Assembly: GCA_963646285.1 (NCBI GenBank)
Contig: CAVIWF010000018.1
Location: 1 to 39,767 of the forward strand
DNA from: CAKUFA01 sp963646285
GTDB lineage: Bacteria > Bacillota > Clostridia > Christensenellales > Aristaeellaceae
Direction: 5' to 3'
Length of the DNA stretch: 39,767 nt
The translations under genes and the position numbers were made by a program. Below the pieces are notes generated by a model. It worked only from the letters and a program-made list of their open reading frames with translations. It was not told where the DNA came from and made no database searches. This document shows positions 16,178-24,826 of the stretch, one piece after another (the stretch's first letter is position 1; each line of letters begins with the position of its first letter).

Positions 16178-16756
16178 TTACAGGTTGTTGTTTCTTTCAG
16201 AAAAGATTCGGATACCCTCAGCATCTGCCACGGCATCCAAGGGTTGATCACATGCCTCCACAGGGACGCTATCGCATTCCTGCCAGGAAAGGGCAATGCC
16301 CACAGACAGGCAGTGCGTCTTTGTCAGCAGGTAATCGTAATAGCCGCAGCCCTTGCCCAACCGATGCCCTTCGCCGTCTATGCCTTCCAAAGGCACAAGC
16401 ACCAGTGAGAATGCCTCCGGAGGAATCACAGGCGCATCTGCCCGTGGTTCCAGAATCCCGTAAGCACCGGGTACAAGCTCCGACAAGTCTTTCACTCCAT
16501 GGAAGGTCATGCAGGGTGCTTCGTCGCATCGGGGCAGGGCAAGGGTATGCCCTGATTCCAAGATGCTTGCAAGCACCGGCGTAATGTCTGCCTCCCGGGA
16601 CAGGGGCACATACCCAGCCACCACGGAAGCATCCTGCAGCACAGGCCACCCGCAAAGGTGGCGGCAAATGCTTTGGCTTTCCGCATCCCTTTGCGCCGCT
16701 CCCGGAAAGGCACTGCGCAAGGCCTTCCGAAGCTCCTGCTTACTCTTCAGGCTCAT
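16178..16756 (-). CDS. 5-formyltetrahydrofolate cyclo-ligase
   Basis: 192 residues from ATG 16756, which overlaps the end of alr by 17 bases. It converts 5-formyl-THF and ATP to 5,10-methenyl-THF. Motifs are the N-terminal KQELRKALR helix, a YVPLSREADITP segment, LVPLEGIDGEGHRLGKGCGYYDYLL (glycine-rich ATP/substrate block, usually GxGxGYYDR) and the late VEACDQPLDAVADAEG. The normal arginine after YYD is replaced by a tyrosine (GYYDYLL), which is a mild deviation. A longer frame starting inside alr has no support. Confidence 0.9.
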   Translation of the reverse strand: MSLKSKQELRKALRSAFPGAAQRDAESQSICRHLCGWPVLQDASVVAGYVPLSREADITPVLASILESGHTLALPRCDEAPCMTFHGVKDLSELVPGAYGILEPRADAPVIPPEAFSLVLVPLEGIDGEGHRLGKGCGYYDYLLTKTHCLSVGIALSWQECDSVPVEACDQPLDAVADAEGIRIFSERNNNL

Positions 16757-17852
16757 TTTCCCACACCCGGGGCACACGGCCTGTGGCAGCCAGCAGCACT
16801 TCATAGCTGATGGTTCCTGCCCACTGTGCAATGTCCTCTGCAGTAATCGCTGCGTCTCCCATGGTGCCCATGAGCACAACCCGATCCCCTGCCTTGACAT
16901 CCGGCAGATCCGTTACGTCCGCCATCATCTGATCCATGCAGATGCGCCCCACCACCGGCACTTTCTTTCCGGCAATGATCACCTGTGCCTTGCCGCTGGC
17001 TGCCCGGTGATACCCATCCCCATAGCCGCAGGCAATGGTAGCAACCCGGCGGGGAGCTTCTGCCCGGAAGGTGCGGCCATAGCTCACCGTATCCCCGGGA
17101 TTGATTTCCTTCACGTAGGTAACCTCTGTTTCCCACGTCATGAAGGGTTTCAGGGGCATTTCTGTTTTTACAGGCGGATAGCCATACATGGAAATGCCTG
17201 CACGCACCATGTCAAAGGCCGCCTCAGGCAGGCGATGGATTGCAGCCGAATTGGCGCAGTGACGGATCACCCCTGCGGGGAGCAGATCCGTCAACTGACG
17301 AAAACGGCGAAGCTGCTCATAGGTAAATGCCATGTCGTCGCCATCAGCATCGGCAAAGTGGGTGAAGGTGCCGGTAAGATGCACATGAGGACATTCCGCA
17401 AGGGTCTTCAGCACCTTTTTCACTTCATCCTCGGTGCGGCAGCCGATGCGGCTCATGCCTGTATCCATTTTCAGATGCACACTGGCAGGCTTGCCGAACT
17501 TTACCGCCGCTGCTTCTGCCCAGCGAACCATCTGTTCATCACATACTGTCAGGGTCAAATCAAAAGCGACGCCTTCCATGGCAGAAGCTTCCGTTGTGGC
17601 GCCCAGCACCAGAATGGGTGCTGCAATGCCAGCCTTCCGCAGGGTTTCCCCTTCTTCTGTAATGGCCACTGCCAGATGATCTGCGCCGCTCATCAGGGCG
17701 GTTTTCGCCACCTGTGCCATGCCGTGGCCGTAAGCGTCTGCCTTCACAACTGCCAACAGGTGAGCGCTGGCGGGAACAGCAGCACGGATCAGCTTCACAT
17801 TTTCCTGCAGCTGCTCCAAATCAATCCGCCGAAGATTCTTTCGTGCCTCCAT
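16740..17852 (-). CDS. alr: Alanine racemase
   Basis: 370 residues. A PLP enzyme interconverting L- and D-alanine for peptidoglycan. VVKADAYGHG contains the Schiff-base lysine (K37). RAGISMYGYPP, VSYGRTFRA and IACGYGDGYHR belong to the C-terminal domain, the last including the region of the second catalytic base. DRVVLMGTMG replaces the usual DxVxLxG block near the end. It is the first gene of a six-gene minus-strand operon running to 13595, with AAGAAGG eight bases before the ATG and an extended -10 promoter upstream. Confidence 0.96.
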   Translation of the reverse strand: MEARKNLRRIDLEQLQENVKLIRAAVPASAHLLAVVKADAYGHGMAQVAKTALMSGADHLAVAITEEGETLRKAGIAAPILVLGATTEASAMEGVAFDLTLTVCDEQMVRWAEAAAVKFGKPASVHLKMDTGMSRIGCRTEDEVKKVLKTLAECPHVHLTGTFTHFADADGDDMAFTYEQLRRFRQLTDLLPAGVIRHCANSAAIHRLPEAAFDMVRAGISMYGYPPVKTEMPLKPFMTWETEVTYVKEINPGDTVSYGRTFRAEAPRRVATIACGYGDGYHRAASGKAQVIIAGKKVPVVGRICMDQMMADVTDLPDVKAGDRVVLMGTMGDAAITAEDIAQWAGTISYEVLLAATGRVPRVWENEPEE

Positions 17853-17892
17853 GTTTCATGCCTTCTTTTTATCGTTGGTGATAATCGCATTC

Positions 17893-17921
17893 ATTATAGC
17901 ACATCCCGCCCCCAGTGAAAA
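17893..17921 (-). promoter_or_regulatory. Promoter of the alr operon
   Basis: Minus strand: TATAAT (17898-17893) preceded by TGC (extended -10), 17-base spacer, and a fair -35 TTTTCA (17921-17916). Confidence 0.7.
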
Positions 17922-18010
17922 CCCCGCAATTTGGAAAAGCGTCGCAACCAGTGGCGGGCACCTGAGCGAAAGTTTTACAACCTCGTCACATCTTTCTCCT
18001 TGTCCTGCCC

Positions 18011-18039
18011 TTGCCACTTGGGGTGCCGGATGCTATAAT
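18011..18039 (+). promoter_or_regulatory. Promoter of the VanW-sfsA-CHAP operon
   Basis: TTGCCA (18011-18016), 17-base spacer, TATAAT (18034-18039) preceded by TGC, an extended -10. It is divergent from the alr promoter; the two -35 regions are about 90 bases apart. Confidence 0.82.
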
Positions 18040-18084
18040 AGGATGGTATTTGTGTATTGACACGGTATGAAGGAGGCCTTCCTT

Positions 18085-19245
18085 TTGAAGATGAAGCGTT
18101 TGCTGGCACTGATTGTTGCCTGCTGTCTGCTGCCTGTCAGCATGCTGGCAGAAGAAGATACGACCCCGGATGAAGGCAGTGAAGAAACCATTTCCGCCGA
18201 AGAAGAGCGTGAAGTGGAAGAGCTGGACGCAGTGGATGAGGACGATGATGAAGCGTCGGAATTCCATGCAGGTCCTACCTATCAGGAAGCGGATCTCAGC
18301 GATTTTGACCTGAACTCCACCGCCCTTTACAACTGCAAGATTCTGGCCAAGTCCAGCCTGTTTGCTGATCGCTCCACCCAGGCTGCCAAGGTGACGTACA
18401 ATGAGGGCGTTGTGTCTGCCGAGGTGCTATATGTAGGCAGCAGCTGGGCCATTGTGCGCTACAAGCAGTACATTGGCTACATCAACCGCAGCAGAATCTA
18501 CGAAGTCAAGGCCATTGATACCGTTAACACCCATCCTTACGGCGTGCAGAAGTCCATCTACATCGCCACCACCGCTTCCACCTGCTATGTGCGCAAGTCC
18601 ATGAGCGAGGAAGACGACAGCTGGGTGGTACTGAATCCCGGCACCATGCTGAGCATCTGGCGCATCGAAGGGGAATGGGCAATTGTCCCCTACTGGCGCA
18701 CCTATGGCTACATTCACCTGACGGAACTGACGGACTTTGTGCCCGTATCCCCCACAGATGAACCCCTGAGTGATGATACCCCCATTGCCGCCTACACCTC
18801 CTACTACAAGATGGTGCAGACGAAAATCAACCTGAGCCGCATTAACAACATTAACGTGGCCTGTCAGCGGCTGACCCGGGTGATGCAGCCCGGTGAATCC
18901 CTGAACTTCAACAAGGATGTAGGCCCTTATAAGAAATCCCTGGGCTATCAGGAAGCTCCCGTGCTGGTGGACGGCACCAGCCGCCCCGGTTACGGCGGCG
19001 GTACCTGTCAGGTGTCCTCCACGCTGTATAACGCACTGCTGCAATTGCCCGGGGTAGAAATTCTCCAGCGCCGTCCCCATGGCCCCGGCGGTGCCAGCTA
19101 TCTTCCCCATGGTGTGGACGCAGCCGTTGGCAACGAAAACCTGAATCTCCGCTTCCGCAACAATTACGACTTCCCCATCCGTGTGGAAGGGCACACCAGT
19201 GATGACGGCGCACTGCTGATGGTCATCTATAAGGTATCGGAATGA
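18085..19245 (+). CDS. Secreted VanW-family protein with two SH3-like domains
   Basis: 386 residues from a TTG start. An AAGGAGG site at 18070-18076 sits inside the first codons of the longer ATG frame (18067), so that ATG cannot use it; TTG 18085 lies eight bases after it, and ATG 18091 is fourteen bases away. A signal peptide (KMKRLLALIVACCLLPVSMLA) is followed by an unusually acidic linker of about 40 residues. Then come two SH3-like repeats, each ending with an aromatic GYI turn (YIGYINRSRIY, TYGYIHLTEL), and a VanW domain from about 240 (INLSRI..N..VACQRL, ESLNFNKDVGP, PGYGGGTCQVSSTLYNALL). VanW is tied to vancomycin-resistance clusters and walls but its biochemistry is poorly known; no other van gene is here. 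Confidence 0.88.
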   Translation: MKMKRLLALIVACCLLPVSMLAEEDTTPDEGSEETISAEEEREVEELDAVDEDDDEASEFHAGPTYQEADLSDFDLNSTALYNCKILAKSSLFADRSTQAAKVTYNEGVVSAEVLYVGSSWAIVRYKQYIGYINRSRIYEVKAIDTVNTHPYGVQKSIYIATTASTCYVRKSMSEEDDSWVVLNPGTMLSIWRIEGEWAIVPYWRTYGYIHLTELTDFVPVSPTDEPLSDDTPIAAYTSYYKMVQTKINLSRINNINVACQRLTRVMQPGESLNFNKDVGPYKKSLGYQEAPVLVDGTSRPGYGGGTCQVSSTLYNALLQLPGVEILQRRPHGPGGASYLPHGVDAAVGNENLNLRFRNNYDFPIRVEGHTSDDGALLMVIYKVSE

Positions 19246-19943
19246 TCCTTTACGACAGAGTGCGCAAGGCCGTTTTCCTGAACCGTCCCAATCGATTTAT
19301 TGCCCACTGCCTGCTGGATGGAGCGCCTGTTGTCTGCCATGTGAAAAACACTGGCCGCTGCAAGGAGCTGCTGCTCCCCGGTGCAACGGTTTATCTGGCA
19401 GAATCCCCGAATCTTCAGCGCAAGACCCGTTTTGATCTGGTCTGTGTGGAGAGCCGGGGCTACATCATCAACATGGACAGTCAGGCGCCCAACCACGTAT
19501 TTGCCGAATGGGCACAGAAGGGCGGCTTCGCTGATGGACTGACAGAGCTTCGCCAGGAAGTGACCTATGGTGCTTCCCGGTTCGATTTTGCCTTTGTGCA
19601 TCAAGGTACGCCGGGCTTTGCAGAAATCAAGGGCGTTACGCTGTTTGACCATGAAAATCACGCCTTCTTCCCCGATGCGCCCACGGAACGGGGTGTGAAA
19701 CATCTGCATGAGCTGATTGCTGCCCGGCAGGAAGGCTACCAGGCTGCCCTATGCTTCGTTATTCAGCGAGACAATGTGGTCAGCGTTTCTCCTAACGATG
19801 TTACCCATCCAGCCTTCGGCATGGCATTGGCAGAAGCTGAGGCTGCCGGTGTTCGCCTGGTGGCTGCCGTGTGTCACGTTACGCCGGAAAGCATGACCAT
19901 TACCCACACTGTTCCCGTAACCTTTGACAGGAGGCTTGCATGA
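19242..19943 (+). CDS. sfsA: SfsA family DNA/RNA nuclease-like protein
   Basis: 233 residues, normal length. The SfsA pattern is clear: RPNRFIAHCLLDG, CHVKNTGRCKELLLPG, then the nuclease-like core with SRFDFAF, GFAEIKGVTL and FPDAPTERGVKHL. SfsA was first linked to sugar-fermentation gene stimulation in E. coli and is now grouped with PD-(D/E)xK-like nucleases; its role here is not known. It overlaps both neighbours as ATGA, so translation is coupled in the five-gene operon. Confidence 0.95.
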   Translation: MILYDRVRKAVFLNRPNRFIAHCLLDGAPVVCHVKNTGRCKELLLPGATVYLAESPNLQRKTRFDLVCVESRGYIINMDSQAPNHVFAEWAQKGGFADGLTELRQEVTYGASRFDFAFVHQGTPGFAEIKGVTLFDHENHAFFPDAPTERGVKHLHELIAARQEGYQAALCFVIQRDNVVSVSPNDVTHPAFGMALAEAEAAGVRLVAAVCHVTPESMTITHTVPVTFDRRLA

Positions 19944-20848
19944 TGCCGCTTCGCCGTTTTCTTGCTTTGCTGGCTGTGCTGATGCTGCTGATGCCTTCCG
20001 CCTTGGGCGAAGAGGAAGAAGTCATTCAGCCCCAATGGGAAGTACCGGACTACGTTACTTGGCTATTGCAGGTAGCCGATGGAGAAGTCGGCTACACGGA
20101 AGGTGCCCATGGATACAGCAAGTACGGCGAATGGGCGGGTGATCCCTATGCCCAGTGGTGTGCCGAGTTTCTGTGCTGGTGCGTGGATCAGGTGGATCAG
20201 CAGCACGGCACCAACCTGCTGAAGAACGTGTATCCCCTGTACTCCGGGCAAAACACCGGGCGCAGCTGGTTCATTACCAAGGGACGGTACATTGTCCGCT
20301 GGGGTAACCTGGAGGATTGGGGCTATCAGTGGATGCAGGGTGATGACAGCTACATCACCACCGGCACGTACATTCCTCAGCCCGGGGACTGGGTTTTCTT
20401 CACCTGGACGGATGACCAGAACACGGATCATGTGGCCATGGTGGAATACTGCACCCGGGACAAGGAGGGCAATGTGAATGTCCACGTCATCGAAGGCAAT
20501 ACCCCGGTAGCTGTGAAGCGCACCGTTTACCCCCTGACCTACACCCGCATCCTCGGCTACGGCACGGTGCATGATGTCGCTGAAACGACCATGCGCTACG
20601 GGAATGTGGGAGAAAAAGTGCAGCAGCTGCAAAACAAGCTGGTGTACCTGGGTTATTTGAATGCAGACAAAGCCACCGGCACCTTCGGCAACGCCACGGT
20701 GGATGCGGTCAAAGCCTTTCAGCATGCAGAGGGCTTAAAGGAACACGGCGTTGCCAACAAAACCATGCAGGATATGCTGAACAAGCGTTATCTTGCCGCT
20801 GTTGATGCCGACCCGGCCACCTGGCAGGTGGTTGACGACAACGACTGA
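19940..20848 (+). CDS. Secreted CHAP-type peptidoglycan hydrolase with C-terminal binding domain
   Basis: 302 residues. Signal peptide 1-23 (ending SALGEE), a CHAP/NlpC-like cysteine hydrolase domain (about 35-210) with the likely nucleophile C74 in AQWCAEFLCWC and histidine H164 in TDHVAMVE, then a peptidoglycan-binding type 1 domain (about 218-285, GNVGEKVQQLQNKLVYLGYL...TVDAVKAFQ). It probably cuts cell-wall peptides during growth or division. The start ATG overlaps the sfsA stop as ATGA and follows AGGAGG. An additional cysteine pair near the active site (C74, C79, C81) is notable for an exported protein. Confidence 0.88.
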   Translation: MMPLRRFLALLAVLMLLMPSALGEEEEVIQPQWEVPDYVTWLLQVADGEVGYTEGAHGYSKYGEWAGDPYAQWCAEFLCWCVDQVDQQHGTNLLKNVYPLYSGQNTGRSWFITKGRYIVRWGNLEDWGYQWMQGDDSYITTGTYIPQPGDWVFFTWTDDQNTDHVAMVEYCTRDKEGNVNVHVIEGNTPVAVKRTVYPLTYTRILGYGTVHDVAETTMRYGNVGEKVQQLQNKLVYLGYLNADKATGTFGNATVDAVKAFQHAEGLKEHGVANKTMQDMLNKRYLAAVDADPATWQVVDDND

Positions 20849-20862
20849 CGCAGGAGGAACAA

Positions 20863-22482
20863 ATGGATCCCATTTACGTATTTGGACACAAGAACCCGGA
20901 CACGGACTCTGTCGTGTCCTCCATGGCCTATGCAGCACTGCTGAACGCACTGGGCGAAAATGAGTATGTGGCCGCCCGGCTTGGCCACCTGAATGATGAA
21001 ACCACCTACTTGCTGGATCGCTTCGGTTTCGAAGCCCCCATGTACCTGTCCACCGTGCGCACCCAGGTGCGGGACATTGACTTTGACCGTCCTCCGGCTG
21101 TGGGTGCCAACGTGGCCATCAGCCATGCATGGGAAATGATTCAGGCCAACAGCAGCGTTTCTGCCTTGCCCATTACCACGGAAACCGGTGAATTGTACGG
21201 CATGATCACCGCCGGCAGCATTGCAGAAAGCGACATGGACTCCACCCAGAACCCGGTGGTGGAAAACGTGCCCGTCTTCAATCTGCTCAGTGCCTTGGAA
21301 GGCCGCATCATCAACGATGATGAAGACGTGTTCGACCAGATTTCCGGCGAGGTCATGATTGCTCTTCCCTCTTGCGGTGCCTGCCTGAAGGGTGCCGGTG
21401 AACATTCCATCGTCATCTGCGGTCAGCAGGAAGACGTGGTGGATCGGGCACTGGAGCTGGGTGTCAGCTGCGTGATTCTGTGCCAGAGCGACCTGGCGGA
21501 AAAGTATCGTGGACGTTCCTCCCGCACCTGCCTCATTGCCACCCCCTGTGATGCCTACCGTGCCGCCCGGATGATCTATCAGGCTATTCCCGTCAGCCGT
21601 ATTGCCCAGACCAAGGATTTGGTCTACTTCCATTTGGACGATTTTATTGACGATGTACGGGAAACGGTGCTTCAGTCCCGTTACCGTTCGTATCCCGTGC
21701 TGGATGAGCATGACCACGTGGTGGGCACCTTGAGCCGGTATCACCTGCTGCGTCCCCGGCGCAAGCGTGTGGTGCTGATGGATCACAACGAGCGGAGTCA
21801 ATCCGTTCTCGGGCTGGATCAGGCGGAAATCATGGCCATTATCGACCACCACCGCTTAGCTGATGTGCAGACGGCCAATCCCGTGTTCATGCGGAACGAG
21901 CCTGTAGGATCCTCCACCACCATTGTGGCCACCATGTTCCAGGAGCGGGGACTCATGCCTTCGGAAAAAATGGCTGGGCTCATGGCTTCCGCCATTTTGT
22001 CCGATACGGTGCTGTTCAAGTCCCCCACCTGCACCGGCCGTGACCGGCGGATTGCCGACCGGCTGGCTCGGATTGCAGGCATTGATCTGGATCAGCTGGG
22101 TCATGAAATATTTGCAGCCGGTCAATGCGGCGACAAGCCGATTGAAACCCTGCTGACCATGGACTTCAAGGAATTCCACATTGCCGGGCACAGCTTGGGC
22201 ATCGCTCAGGTTACCTGCTTGGATACGGACAAGATCATGAGCCGGCTTAATGAAATCCTGCCTGCCATGGAGAAGCTGAAGACGGAAAAGCAGTACGACA
22301 TGCTGCTTCTCATGCTGACCAATGTACTGCTGGAAGGCACGGAGCTGATTTTCCTCGGTGAGGAGGAAGCGGTTAAGTCCGCCTTCAACACCGGCGACAT
22401 TCAGGATCATCACGTTTTCCTGCCCAAGGTTGTTTCCAGAAAGAAGCAGATTGTGCCTGCCCTGGCCCTGCTGTGGGGCTAA
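20863..22482 (+). CDS. Manganese-dependent inorganic pyrophosphatase with CBS and DRTGG domains
   Basis: 539 residues, typical of regulated family II pyrophosphatases. The DHH core begins with GHKNPDTDSV and continues after an insertion of about 240 residues with DHN (D307) and DHH (D328), followed by SDTVLFKSPT. The insertion holds a CBS motif, a DRTGG-like domain (about 190-250) and a second CBS motif (YRSYPVLDEHDHVVGTLSRYHLL). Known relatives are inhibited by AMP or ADP and activated by ATP or diadenosine polyphosphates. It hydrolyses PPi to drive biosynthesis. AGGAGG lies seven bases before the ATG. Confidence 0.95.
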   Translation: MDPIYVFGHKNPDTDSVVSSMAYAALLNALGENEYVAARLGHLNDETTYLLDRFGFEAPMYLSTVRTQVRDIDFDRPPAVGANVAISHAWEMIQANSSVSALPITTETGELYGMITAGSIAESDMDSTQNPVVENVPVFNLLSALEGRIINDDEDVFDQISGEVMIALPSCGACLKGAGEHSIVICGQQEDVVDRALELGVSCVILCQSDLAEKYRGRSSRTCLIATPCDAYRAARMIYQAIPVSRIAQTKDLVYFHLDDFIDDVRETVLQSRYRSYPVLDEHDHVVGTLSRYHLLRPRRKRVVLMDHNERSQSVLGLDQAEIMAIIDHHRLADVQTANPVFMRNEPVGSSTTIVATMFQERGLMPSEKMAGLMASAILSDTVLFKSPTCTGRDRRIADRLARIAGIDLDQLGHEIFAAGQCGDKPIETLLTMDFKEFHIAGHSLGIAQVTCLDTDKIMSRLNEILPAMEKLKTEKQYDMLLLMLTNVLLEGTELIFLGEEEAVKSAFNTGDIQDHHVFLPKVVSRKKQIVPALALLWG

Positions 22483-22503
22483 GAAGCGAAAGAAGGAATG
22501 CAA

Positions 22504-23844
22504 ATGAAGGACTTGGGGCGCCGCCTGACCGCCTTGCTGCTGTGTGTGCTCTTGCTGCCTGCCGCAGCCTTGGGCGAAAGCGCAGACGTAGGCTATGGTT
22601 TTGATGTTCACTTTTCCATGGATGTGTCAGCCTATCCCGAAGACGTTCAGACCCTGATGCAGGGCGTGGCAGATACGCTGAACATGCTGACGCTGTCCGG
22701 CACCTTTGCCCTGGCTGGCAGCAGCTTCGATATCACCGCCGACCTGCTGCTGGAAAATGACGAGGACACCCGCACCTCCCTGCACCTTTATGGCACCGAT
22801 ACCCACTATCAGCTGGGCAGCAGCCTGCTGGGCAATCAGGAGCTGATGATGAACAACCTGGCCTTGCTGGAGTTTGCCATCAAGGCTTACAATCACCTGG
22901 GCATGCCCTTGCAATACCCTGCCCTGCTCATTTCTCCCTACGCCCACACCAGTGCCTTCGACTGGATCCGTGATGAATGGAGTCGAGTGATGCAGGCTGA
23001 AGAAGGCAGCCGGGTCATTGCCCGGGAAGATGTAATGGAGCTGGCTGCCTACGCTGCCGACAATGCGGAGCAGGATCGAGCTTTCTATTATTGGCTTGCC
23101 GCCCTGGCCTTGGAAAGCGGCTACAGCGACATGGTGCTGGAAACCATCACCGAACTGCCTGACTGGCTGGATGGTTTGCTGGACGATGAAGGCATAACCG
23201 TATCCGTGGAAGATGATACGGAAACATGGAGCAGCGGCGAAGAAACCTTCTTCACCCGCACCACAAGCGAGGAAGAAACCACCTGCTCCCTGACCCTGCC
23301 CATGCTGCCGGACGGCAATACGGTGGAGGCTTCCTATCAGTACCAGCAGGAGGATGGCAACATTACCCTTTCCATCCTGATTGCCAATGAGGAAGAGGAA
23401 ACCTCCATGCTGGATGCGTCCCTGACCTTGACCGGCTGGACGGAAAGCCTGCCCCTGAATGGTCAGGTGGATTTCAATCTTGCCTTGCAGGGGGAAATGG
23501 TGCCCAACAGCCTGAACCTGCACTTCGCCTATCAGGCAGAGGATGGTCAGTTTACCCTACAGCAGCTGAATCCGGATACAGACGCTGCACTGTTGACCGT
23601 TCAAGGTACGCTGACTCAACAGGAGCTTTCCGCCCCCAGCTACACAGCCGAAACCCTGAATGGGCTGAACATTTTCTCCCTGAATGACGCCAGCATGAAG
23701 ACCTTCGTTTCCGGCGTTGCGGAGCCCTTTGCCAAGGGAGCCATTCCCCTGCTGAAGCATTTGCCCCTGTCCGCCTACGAAACCCTGTTTTCCCTGCTGG
23801 ATCAATACGGCATTCTGTCCATGCTCACATCCAACTTGGAATAA
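22504..23844 (+). CDS. Secreted acidic protein of unknown function
   Basis: 446 residues from ATG 22504, six bases after AGAAGGA; the ATG at 22498 abuts that site and is too close. A signal peptide (KDLGRRLTALLLCVLLLPAAALG) is followed by an acidic, beta-rich protein with repeating patterns of polar strands (DITADLLLENDEDTRTSLHLYG, NITLSILIANEEEETSM, GQVDFNLALQGE). That pattern resembles a lipoprotein-like or LolA-type half-barrel in the general sense, but no family is recognised. A helical part lies at about 110-220. It is the last gene of the VanW operon. No lipobox is evident. Confidence 0.82.
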   Translation: MKDLGRRLTALLLCVLLLPAAALGESADVGYGFDVHFSMDVSAYPEDVQTLMQGVADTLNMLTLSGTFALAGSSFDITADLLLENDEDTRTSLHLYGTDTHYQLGSSLLGNQELMMNNLALLEFAIKAYNHLGMPLQYPALLISPYAHTSAFDWIRDEWSRVMQAEEGSRVIAREDVMELAAYAADNAEQDRAFYYWLAALALESGYSDMVLETITELPDWLDGLLDDEGITVSVEDDTETWSSGEETFFTRTTSEEETTCSLTLPMLPDGNTVEASYQYQQEDGNITLSILIANEEEETSMLDASLTLTGWTESLPLNGQVDFNLALQGEMVPNSLNLHFAYQAEDGQFTLQQLNPDTDAALLTVQGTLTQQELSAPSYTAETLNGLNIFSLNDASMKTFVSGVAEPFAKGAIPLLKHLPLSAYETLFSLLDQYGILSMLTSNLE

Positions 23845-23851
23845 TCACTAC

Positions 23852-23884
23852 AGAGAGGTATCCGCAAAGGGTACTTCTCTTTTT
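23852..23884 (+). terminator. Terminator of the VanW-sfsA-CHAP operon
   Basis: A 12-base stem with G-U pairs (AGAGAGGTATCC at 23852-23863, partner 23869-23880), loop GCAAA, then TTTTTA. Confidence 0.82.
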
Positions 23885-23901
23885 ATGCAAAAAACCAAAG
23901 A

Positions 23902-23957
23902 AAATGCAGAGACAGCTGCATTTCCGTCTTGTGCTTCCTTTTTTCCTGTGATAGACT
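23902..23957 (+). promoter_or_regulatory. Promoter and dyad upstream of the esterase/ATP-grasp cassette
   Basis: TTGTGC (23929-23934), 17-base spacer, TAGACT (23952-23957) preceded by TGA (extended -10). Just upstream, AAATGCAG (23902-23909) and CTGCATTT (23916-23923) form a perfect inverted repeat with a six-base centre, placed where an activator or repressor might bind. Promoter moderately supported; operator role inferred. Confidence 0.55.
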
Positions 23958-24001
23958 ATGGAAGGTATTCCCTTTATCACGCTTTGAAGAAGGCTTGATT
24001 G

Positions 24002-24772
24002 ATGATCGAAAAATGGAACGTCGCCATTCCGCCCCTTAGCGGCGAAAAGGTTCAGCGGCGTGTTTACGTTTACATCCCGGATGATCAATACGAGGACGAG
24101 GATCAACGTTACCCCGTGCTGTACATGTTCGACGGGCACAATGTTTTCTTCGATGAGGATGCCACCTACGGCAAGTCCTGGGGGCTTGGCGACTATCTGG
24201 ATGAGAATCACATTCCCCTGATGGTCGTTGCTGTGGAGTGCAGCCATGCGCCAAAGAACGGTCGCCTGTCCGAGTATTCCCCTTACAATTTCTTCGATAA
24301 GAAATTCGGTTCCGTCCGTGGCCGTGGCAACATCACCATGGACTGGTATGTGAACACCCTGAAGCCCATGATTGATGAGCAGTATCCAACCATTCCCGAC
24401 CGGGAAGCCACTTTCATCGCCGGCAGCAGCATGGGCGGACTAATGAGCCTTTACGCTCTGGCCGCCTACCCCGAAGTCTTTGGCCGAGCCGCCGCCCTGT
24501 CCCCCTCCATTTGGGTTGCTCCTCGGAAGCTGACGGAGCTGATGATGAATGCACCGCTGCATGAGGGTACCGTGCTGTACATGGATTACGGTTCCCGGGA
24601 GATGGCTAACCATCCCACCATCTGCCGCCATTTCGCCACGCTGACCGCCAAGCTGATGACCAGAGGCGTGCAGGTCACCAGCCGCATTGTTCCCAATGGG
24701 GATCACTGCGAAGCCTGCTGGGAAGAACAGCTGCCCTGGATGATCAGCACCCTGATGTACGAGCGGGAATAA
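24002..24772 (+). CDS. Esterase-fold hydrolase 1 (PF00756-type)
   Basis: 256 residues from ATG 24002, nine bases after AAGAAGG. Cytoplasmic, with no signal peptide. It has the esterase D/antigen-85-type alpha/beta-hydrolase pattern: RRVYVYIPDDQY, YPVLYMFDGHNVF, then the nucleophile elbow AGSSMGGLMSLYAL (S143), AAALSPSIWV, an acidic residue in MDYGSREMANH and the final histidine in NGDHCEACWEEQLPWM. The substrate is unknown; relatives include feruloyl esterases, siderophore esterases and S-formylglutathione hydrolases. First gene of a three-gene cassette with a second esterase and an ATP-grasp enzyme. Confidence 0.88.
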   Translation: MIEKWNVAIPPLSGEKVQRRVYVYIPDDQYEDEDQRYPVLYMFDGHNVFFDEDATYGKSWGLGDYLDENHIPLMVVAVECSHAPKNGRLSEYSPYNFFDKKFGSVRGRGNITMDWYVNTLKPMIDEQYPTIPDREATFIAGSSMGGLMSLYALAAYPEVFGRAAALSPSIWVAPRKLTELMMNAPLHEGTVLYMDYGSREMANHPTICRHFATLTAKLMTRGVQVTSRIVPNGDHCEACWEEQLPWMISTLMYERE

Positions 24773-24826
24773 AACTCCTTTGTGGCAAATACGTTTTCAC
24801 CTATTACACCTGAAAGAAGATGCAGC

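Noticed and set aside
16757..16900. N-terminal extension of the 5-formyl-THF cyclo-ligase into alr.
   Set aside because: The extra residues are out-of-frame alr sequence; the family starts at MSLKSKQELR.
18085..19245. A vancomycin-resistance determinant.
   Set aside because: VanW alone does not confer resistance, and no vanH, vanA/B, vanX or two-component genes are present.
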